NCBI GenBank assembly: GCA_945859605.1
Contig: OX243815.1
Location: 25,117,613-25,181,612, forward strand
Source: Lumbricus rubellus
Taxonomy: Eukaryota; Annelida; Clitellata; Crassiclitellata; Lumbricidae
Length of the DNA: 64,000 bases
Direction: 5' to 3'
The notes beneath the pieces were generated by a model that was not told the DNA's origin, made no database searches, and was given only the letters and a program-made list of their open reading frames with translations. This document shows, piece after piece, positions 58,103 through 64,000 of this stretch (its first letter is position 1; each line of letters starts with the position of its first letter). The translations under genes were made by a program, and so were the position numbers.

Positions 58103-59050
58103 ATTATTAGGCCTATTATAGCCTCAGTCCATCCCTACCTGATGTCTCTCTAGGATCCAACCCAACCCCCACAAACACGACTACAGCTGCATGATTTTGC
58201 TATAGCCTACTACTATAATAGCCTAATGGTCATCCTGTGGAAAATCTACTTAACAAAATGCTGTCGTGAACCACATGCAGAGTTATATAAACGAGCTACA
58301 GAGTTACATTAAGGCAAGTTAGATGATCTTACTTGGCTTGCCGTAATACGTAGCAATAGACTGCAATAGATGAGCAATTGCGAGGACTTGCTGAAAGTTC
58401 ATGCACAGTAAGTTTCTCGCTTAACGCTCTATAGTCTATACAATAGGGTCTACATGTAGCCTACATGTAGGCCTATGTGCTGTCACAGCACGGTATCATG
58501 CCTCTGTTGGCTCTTGCATGCTTGCATCGTAGTCGTTTCCCCGTTACAGATATAGAATTAATTAATAATTAGCTTTTAGAAGCTATAGATCTAGACCTTC
58601 ACGCAAAAAACTGTAGAATTCTTTAAAAAATTTCCGCAATGTGGTAAGTCCGCTTTGTTCATTTAGGCCTAATTTCTTGCATGCCATCCGCTCATATTTC
58701 TAATTGGCGAAAACAGCTGCTGTAGGCCCTAAAAATTGTGGATATCCCGGAAAGTAATTATTATAAACCTAGAACTGAATAATGAAGATGGCAATTAAAT
58801 TCTGCATAATGTGGTGTATAGGTCCACAATTATTAATTTGACATGGATTGGCTGACCCATCAATGCGCCTCCTTGTCTCCTTCATTGCATGGAACCAAGT
58901 ACATGTAGGCTACATGCAAGTCAGGCATGCAGTTGGATCAGGTTACAAGATTCCTCTGTTTTTGGCTTTGAAATAACCACTTGTGCGTCAGCATACGTGG
59001 GTGTTTATGCATATCAATTACAGATGATTAGTATGGCTTTTATTTGTTAC
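58103..59050. other. Intergenic upstream of the Ly6-type gene
   Basis: Unique AT-rich sequence with a few TAGGCCTA words; no exon recognised. Confidence 0.4.
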
Positions 59051-59051
59051 C

Positions 59052-59059
59052 TATAAATA
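59052..59059 (+). promoter_or_regulatory. Candidate TATA box of Ly6-type gene
   Basis: TATAAATA about 215 bp upstream of the ATG at 59274; would place the start near 59085 and a ~190-nt leader. Another TATA-rich word lies at 59090. Confidence 0.3.
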
Positions 59060-59273
59060 CACCCGATATACATGCATATAGAGCCTATGTATATATAATA
59101 TGCTTAATATCATTATGCAGATCGGGCTGCAAAGGGAGAGAGTTTGGAGGAAATTCACCCATGCCAAAGATCGAGGCTGCATGGTGTGATTTCGAGCTGT
59201 TGAGTTGATACGCTTCTACCTCATCTGTCTCGTTATTTGAGCCTACGTACGTGCGACTGTATATAGTGGCACC

Positions 59274-59340
59274 ATGGCACAGTTAGCAGTTGCTCTGATC
59301 GTCGCTTCAGTAATCGCTGCCGGATTCTGGTTCGAAAAAG
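59274..59340 (+). CDS. Ly6-type gene exon 1 (signal peptide)
   Basis: ACCATGG start context, 22 codons; hydrophobic core LAVALIVASVIAAGFWF. Read-through to 59477 is intronic. Confidence 0.78.
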
Positions 59341-61827
59341 GTCAGTGCAGGGGCTTCTATCCCATGTATAGGCGGGCACGACTTGCGCCCAGTGAAAAAC
59401 AGGGGGGAAACAGAAGAAAGCCAAAACTCACGTCGAAAGGGGGGAAAGGCCAGCCATGGAGGCAGTGTTTAATCTAGTCATCTCTAGGAAGAAGTTTCCC
59501 CCAGAAATTACTTCCCCCATAAACATTTTTCAACATTGTATTATAGTTATTAGTTATAATAGTATTACTAGGCCTATCTACATTATTTCATCACATGAAC
59601 TGTTTTAATACGCCACGATAAAATTTACTATCACCTAATTATAATAATATTATTTAGGGCCTACTATTTTAATAAATGATACAATCATATTGTAATGATT
59701 TGATTTAATGCTAATACTTGTACAAATACTATATTTGTACAAGTTACAACTAAATGCAGTGTTTAATCTAGACATCTCTGGGAGGGAGTTCCCCAGGAAT
59801 GAAAATTCTCCAGAAAATTGATAGATAGTGTGTGAACATGTATATAGAATTATTCCCCCCCATAAAAGTATATAATGCAACTCCCCCCCTCTATATAAAT
59901 TTGACAGGTTTATACAAGTGCAGTTATCCCGTCAGTAGAAGAATTTGACTGCAAAGCATCGAAGTAGGCCCACTAAAAATAAGGTCATGCACCAGCATTT
60001 TGGGGAAGTAAATGCATGTTTCAAAGAGGAAAATTAGGCGAAAGACTAAAAACTGTTGTCAGAAAATTTCTGGCTGAGCGGTTTCCGTTCGCGAAAAACA
60101 GCCATTAACCCCTCCCCAAAACCTAAATTTCCCAAAGCGGTGTGACTAGGTAACACACTGATTAAACACTGAACTAAATGGCTTATCTCCAGTGTTATCT
60201 TTCAAATTTCAGACTGTCAAATTTCAAAATATTTTGTTCCTTGAACACTTGGAAAAACCACATCATTATTATGTAGGCACACATTGTATTTTATTGCATT
60301 GCAGAAATTGCAATGCGGAAATTGCAAAAATTTCTTATGGGGGAGGGACGCATATCACACCCAAAACCCCTCCCCGTCTTGGCGCTTCGTGTTTCGGTGA
60401 TCGTCTGCTGAATGCTTGTTTGTCTCCCCCCCCCCCCCCAGAAACCTTCGTTCTCTATAGTTAGGGCCTTAGGGACAAGATTACATATTGCAGGGAGAGT
60501 AGGTCGGCCCAATATGGGGGGGGGGGAAAGAATATGTATTGCGCCCGGCTGCTTAGGGGGGATAGAAGCCCCTGGGTCAGTGTATCTTAATCGTACTGCT
60601 TCACTTCTAAAAAGCTTATAGATGTCTTTTGTTTGTGGGATTTTCCAAAGATGACATCGACATTGTTGAACACACGCACGCATGCATGAATGCTTATACA
60701 CACATGTAGGCCTATACAGGGTATTACAGGTTTAGGTCTATATTCAAGCAAGTATATAGACCTACAAAAAAATCATACAATATAATTATACGCATAGTCT
60801 ATAACATACAAACATCTTTATTTACTAAACAGTTCTACATGATGGAAAGACGTCTTCTTATCTGGACTGTGTTCCTGTTAGTCTTGCGGCGCCTACTGGA
60901 GGTCTAGCCTAGTTGCAAAATATACATGAACGCGCGTCTGCATGTCAACTGATTTTGTTAAATGCGCTTCAATATAGAGGGCTGAGCCCCAATAAGGCCC
61001 AGAGTCAGTTTTTTTCGTGGAAATAGTAGGTTATATTTTCACGGTATTAGCCCCCCACCCCACCCCCAAAAAGGCCCTGGAAATTTCACAATTCTTGGGT
61101 AGGATCCTACTAATATGTGTTTTGCGTGAATATGAGCATAATTTGCGACATATTTTCAAAATAACCATAGATATATAGAATTGTCCTATATGTGATTTAG
61201 ACGTATTTTACAAACTCATTAAGACTGCGAAGTATCTTCCAAATGGGGATATGGTCCTACAAAATGTACAAAGCATACCGTAGCCTATGCCTGTACATGC
61301 AAATATGAAAGATCTTGCAATAACGATCTAGGCCTATACGGTATACATAAGCTACATCGTATGCGGAATAAAATATATTGCTGCCATTATAAAAGACAAT
61401 CGTTTGCAGCCAGCAACGGCTCCGTCGAGGTTTGTGACAAAGTGAAGAAGAAACAGATTTGCCTTAGGACAATAAAACTCGAACTACCCCCCCCCCCCCC
61501 ACCCCTTCCATTCCCACCCCATTGCACCAAATAGTCCAAGATGCATTATTTTTGTTTCCTCTCGAGCTTTTCTCCATAGCTCAATGCGAACTGCGTCTTC
61601 ATCTGCAGACATGATTGTGTGTGAAACCTATGGATGAGTGTAACATAGCTGTAGTGTAGGTATCCTATGTAGCCTACCAGTATGTAGGCCTATCCAACTA
61701 AAGGATGCGATGATTTTATGACATTCAGATGATATCAATAAACGAAGATCATCATCGTCGTCATCATCATCATCATCATCATCATCGTCGTCGTCGTCGT
61801 CGTCGTCGTCATCATCATCATCATCAT

Positions 61828-61863
<36 letters not shown>

Positions 61864-62559
61864 ATGGAATTCAAGGGTCACGTGTCTTTTTAGCAATGCT
61901 TCAAGGGCTATGCTCCGTAGTATAGGCCTGCGCGCGTAAACGTGCAACTTATAGGCCTACTTTGAATGAGAAAATGCTGGTTTTCAGAGTAGCTATAATT
62001 TATTGATCTGTAAATCACTGTCTTTATAGCTGAAAGTCTGATTATCCCATGTTAGAATGCTCGGCATCTAGAAAGTTTAATGTTAATAGGTTTGTAAATA
62101 GAATTCCTGTATATGTATTGTTTTGCAAGGTATTGCTATAAAGGTCTTATAACCTTTGGCAGAATTATTTCTTCCTATCAAAGTCTCAATTGCGGGGAGG
62201 AAGAGGGTAGGGTGGTAGCGCATTGTATAACACATTGGCATGAAAATCAGCGCCGTTGGTCTATTGCAGTCTGTCTGTTCTGTTAGTAGTCAATGTTGAC
62301 GTTAATTAAGATTGCTGCATAACTTGTAGGCCTACATGTAGGAGAGACCGGAGCTAGAAGAAACAATTAGCAAAAATATTATTATTAAACTAACCAATTA
62401 ATTCACTTATTTTTACATGTGTTTTTCTTGCAGTTAATGCCATTCGGTGTTCTGTATGCAACAGCGCTGACTTGAGCTGTTCCACTCATCCACCAACTCC
62501 CGAGGAATGTCCATCGGATCACAATTTCTGTGTTGACATTACATACTCCAACCGACATG
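59274..62559 (+). CDS. Ly6/uPAR (three-finger) domain protein, 5' part of gene (partial at right edge)
   Basis: Exon 59274-59340 encodes MAQLAVALIVASVIAAGFWF.., a signal peptide, ending phase 1 at donor AAAAAG|GTCAGT. It joins 62434-62559 (acceptor TTTTTCTTGCAG) to give VNAIRCSVCNSADLSCS, then ECPSDHNFCVDITYSN and donor CATG|GTAGAG. Spacing C-x2-C...C...C...C matches the start of LU domains, which form GPI-anchored or secreted disulfide-rich proteins. About 64 residues lie in the window; the rest of the domain (with the expected CC..D.CN) must follow beyond 64000. Role unknown. Confidence 0.8.
59466..59756. mobile_element. CAGTGTTTAATCTAG-type element, partial
   Basis: Left terminus CAGTGTTTAATCTAGTC just after the signal-peptide exon; no matched right end found before the next copy. 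Confidence 0.5.
59757..60169. mobile_element. CAGTGTTTAATCTAG-type element with 9-bp duplication
   Basis: CAGTGTTTAATCTAGAC at left, GATTAAACACTG at right, flanks AACTAAATG on both sides. ~413 bp, contains CCCCC runs. Confidence 0.75.
60300..60480 (-). mobile_element. Inverted relative of the 54.1-kb element's left part
   Basis: The minus strand reads GGTTTCTGGGGG...GAGACAA, CACGAAGCGCCAAGAC, GGGAGGGACG-like words matching 54165-54300 in order. Confidence 0.6.
60481..62433. other. Intron of Ly6-type gene, no exon recognised
   Basis: C-rich runs (61047, 61489), TAGGCCTA words and a trinucleotide microsatellite. No domain-bearing ORF. Confidence 0.4.
61748..61861. repeat. ATC/GTC/AAC trinucleotide microsatellite
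   Basis: CATCATCAT, CGTCGTCGT then CAACAACAA blocks. Confidence 0.93.
62434..62559 (+). CDS. Ly6-type gene exon 2 (start of LU domain)
   Basis: Phase 2-in, 1-out; cysteines at IRC, SVC, LSC, EEC, NFC. Confidence 0.85.
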
Positions 62560-62639
62560 GTAGAGTGCACTCTTGATTCTTCACTTTAAAGCCCGTACGT
62601 GTTAACCATCAAATTGCTTAAATCATAGGCGTACTGGAC

Positions 62640-62850
62640 ATTTAAGCAGTGGGGGTGGGGGGGGGGGGGCAAAGATTGAACTTCTGCCCGAAAAATATAT
62701 CCGGCAAAAAGTTCACGACGTTTTTTAAAGTCGTCCGGGGCTGTGTTTGCCCGAAAAATATATCCGGCAAAAAAGTTGACGATCTTTTTTTTAGTTGTCC
62801 GAGGCTGTGTCTATCCAAAAAACCAGACTTGCCCAAAAGTTGAGGGGGCA
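62640..62850. mobile_element. MITE-like repeat with internal ~65-bp duplication
   Basis: GCCCGAAAAATATATCCGGC occurs at 62686 and 62749, each followed by AAAAAGTT.ACGA. Preceded by a G-run. Confidence 0.55.
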
Positions 62851-62926
62851 TTGGACCCACGCCTCGTAGGCCTACTTTATAAATATGATGTGAAGTGTGA
62901 TGTTACTTCCTTGTTAGTCTACATGT

Positions 62927-63283
62927 TTAACGACACTGCCATATCAGAGATGATTAGTGTCGCCCTCCTCCTCAGTAGCGGCGCCAGGAGGCTAGGGGGC
63001 TAACCCCCTCCCCAAAGGTCATCAGGGTTTTTTGCACAGGGAAAATGAAATATTTTCATCTTAGCCCCCCCCCCCACAAAAAGGTCATCAGTTGTTTGAC
63101 GAGAGAAATGGAATATTTTCTTCAGATTCAGACCAAATGACTAAAAAAGGTTGTCAGAAATTTTGGCGAATGAAAAACCGAAAATTTCTAGAACAACTGA
63201 AACTGAAATCCTGGCGCCGCCACTGCTCCTCCTTTACCCAGGCCTTGAGACTGCCACTGGCAGAGAACAACCAGTGGCGGAGG
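62927..63283. mobile_element. Repeat (AACGACACTGCC family) interrupted by a hAT MITE
   Basis: GATGATTAGTGTCGCCCTCC and, after the insert, TTTACCCAGGCCTTGAGACTG. The uninterrupted order is visible at 13960-14030 (CCTCCTGCTTTATCCAGG). Confidence 0.7.
62973..63225. mobile_element. hAT-type MITE, 253 bp
   Basis: CAGTAGCGGCGCCAGG at left, CCTGGCGCCGCCACTG at right, perfect 8-bp duplication CTCCTCCT (62965-62972, 63226-63233). Interior repeats AAGGTCATCAG. Confidence 0.92.
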
Positions 63284-63433
63284 TAATAGGCCTAAACGCT
63301 CACACCTATGCCTATAAAACTATAGACATAGCCTACGAGCAGAGTAATAATTAGGTCTACGAAACATGTCATCATCATCATCATTGCTCTCCTCCGTCCG
63401 GCCGCGCCGACGATGAGGCCTTTACATGGCGTC

Positions 63434-63520
63434 TCCACCAGTGGCGGATTTAGTACGGGCCCGGGGGGTCTGTTCGCCCCCCCGTGCCCCCTTGGGCAAA
63501 AAAATGGCGCCCCCTCGGAC
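63434..63520. mobile_element. Start of a CAGTGGCGGATTTAG-type element
   Basis: CAGTGGCGGATTTAGTACGG with GGGGGG/CCCCCC runs, a common hAT-MITE end; other end not located. Confidence 0.45.
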
Positions 63521-63771
63521 CGTATTGGCACTTATTACTTAAACCTAAAATGTCCTTCGTGGAAAGTAAATTCTCATACCTTTGCCAGATTATTATAATT
63601 CTACTTTTTAATGACTTTACCCAATCACACCATGAATTTAACACTTATTAAAGAATTACTTATTATTTTATTTATTTCTCTGGCGACCATTACTTATTTT
63701 TATTTATTTCTATGACCCTTTGCCGCTTTGCGTAAGCCTATAATTATGAAAAATTCAACTTGCCGTTGATG

Positions 63772-63960
63772 ATGATGATGGTTCTCTGCCCGAAGGCAGG
63801 TTCATTGGCTTTATCCCTCTGGGGATGAGATGAGTGAGGTGGTTTCCCGTTGCCTTCCCCACAGACAATGATGGGTAAGCAACTTGCCCAAGGTCGCTCC
63901 GCAGGAGCTTGCGATACCGCGCCCCATGCGTCCTAGCCCGAGATATCTAAATCTCTGAGT
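63772..63960 (-). mobile_element. tRNA-derived SINE family 1, reverse copy
   Basis: GTTCTCTGCCCGAAGGCAGG ... GATGAGTGAGGTGGTTTCCC is the complement of the 21604 SINE body; the head side ends near GCAACTTGCCCAAGGTCGC. Confidence 0.7.
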
Positions 63961-64000
63961 GTCAATTCCCATCCCATAATTATTGGCAGGATACCAAGTA

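Overview
The window is eukaryotic, intron-rich and AT-rich, dense in DNA transposons, SINEs, LINE fragments and microsatellites. Gene content (a MEIOB orthologue, an EGF-type membrane ligand, a Ly6/uPAR protein, a synaptopodin/myozenin-like protein) points to an animal. The transposon load and the very frequent palindrome TAGGCCTA suggest a marine invertebrate, perhaps a non-vertebrate deuterostome such as an echinoderm or hemichordate. The species assignment is inference only. No bacterial operon, CRISPR array, rRNA or true tRNA gene was seen.

Layout. (1) 1-1793, plus: the last two coding exons of a gene that starts left of the window; its protein carries a GKGARLF..RQ..AE.W..DE motif like those of synaptopodin and myozenin muscle proteins. 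(2) 1794-11180: intergenic, full of short DNA transposons (a TA-flanked mariner-type element at 4091-5246, hAT-type MITEs at 6847 and 7513, a Helitron fragment at 9733) and trinucleotide runs. (3) About 11.2-42.1 kb (possibly 43.1 kb), plus: a gene with long introns encoding a small single-pass membrane protein with one EGF-like domain. The intron falls between EGF cysteines 4 and 5, as in ErbB-ligand genes. Its introns hold LINE and SINE pieces, a 21-bp minisatellite, and a 3-kb foldback structure whose left arm was split by a Helitron. (4) 43771-55906, minus: a complete 13-exon MEIOB gene, rebuilt exon by exon with splice phases that all agree; predicted protein 503 aa. It converges with gene 3. 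(5) 55907-59050: intergenic, with a decayed mariner copy at 57088-58100. (6) 59274 to beyond the right edge, plus: the first two coding exons (signal peptide, then start of the three-finger domain) of a Ly6/uPAR protein, followed by MITE-rich sequence.

How it fits together: the four host genes have no visible shared pathway. The most informative part is transposon biology. Several non-autonomous families can be tied to a likely mobilising source or to exact target-site duplications inside this one window. A decayed mariner transposase shares its terminal repeat with two non-autonomous elements. hAT MITEs are nested in SINEs or repeats with perfect 8-bp duplications. One family shows 9-bp duplications twice. 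Tiny palindromic elements end in TTAA. A Helitron insertion has its empty site preserved in the opposite arm of the same inverted repeat.
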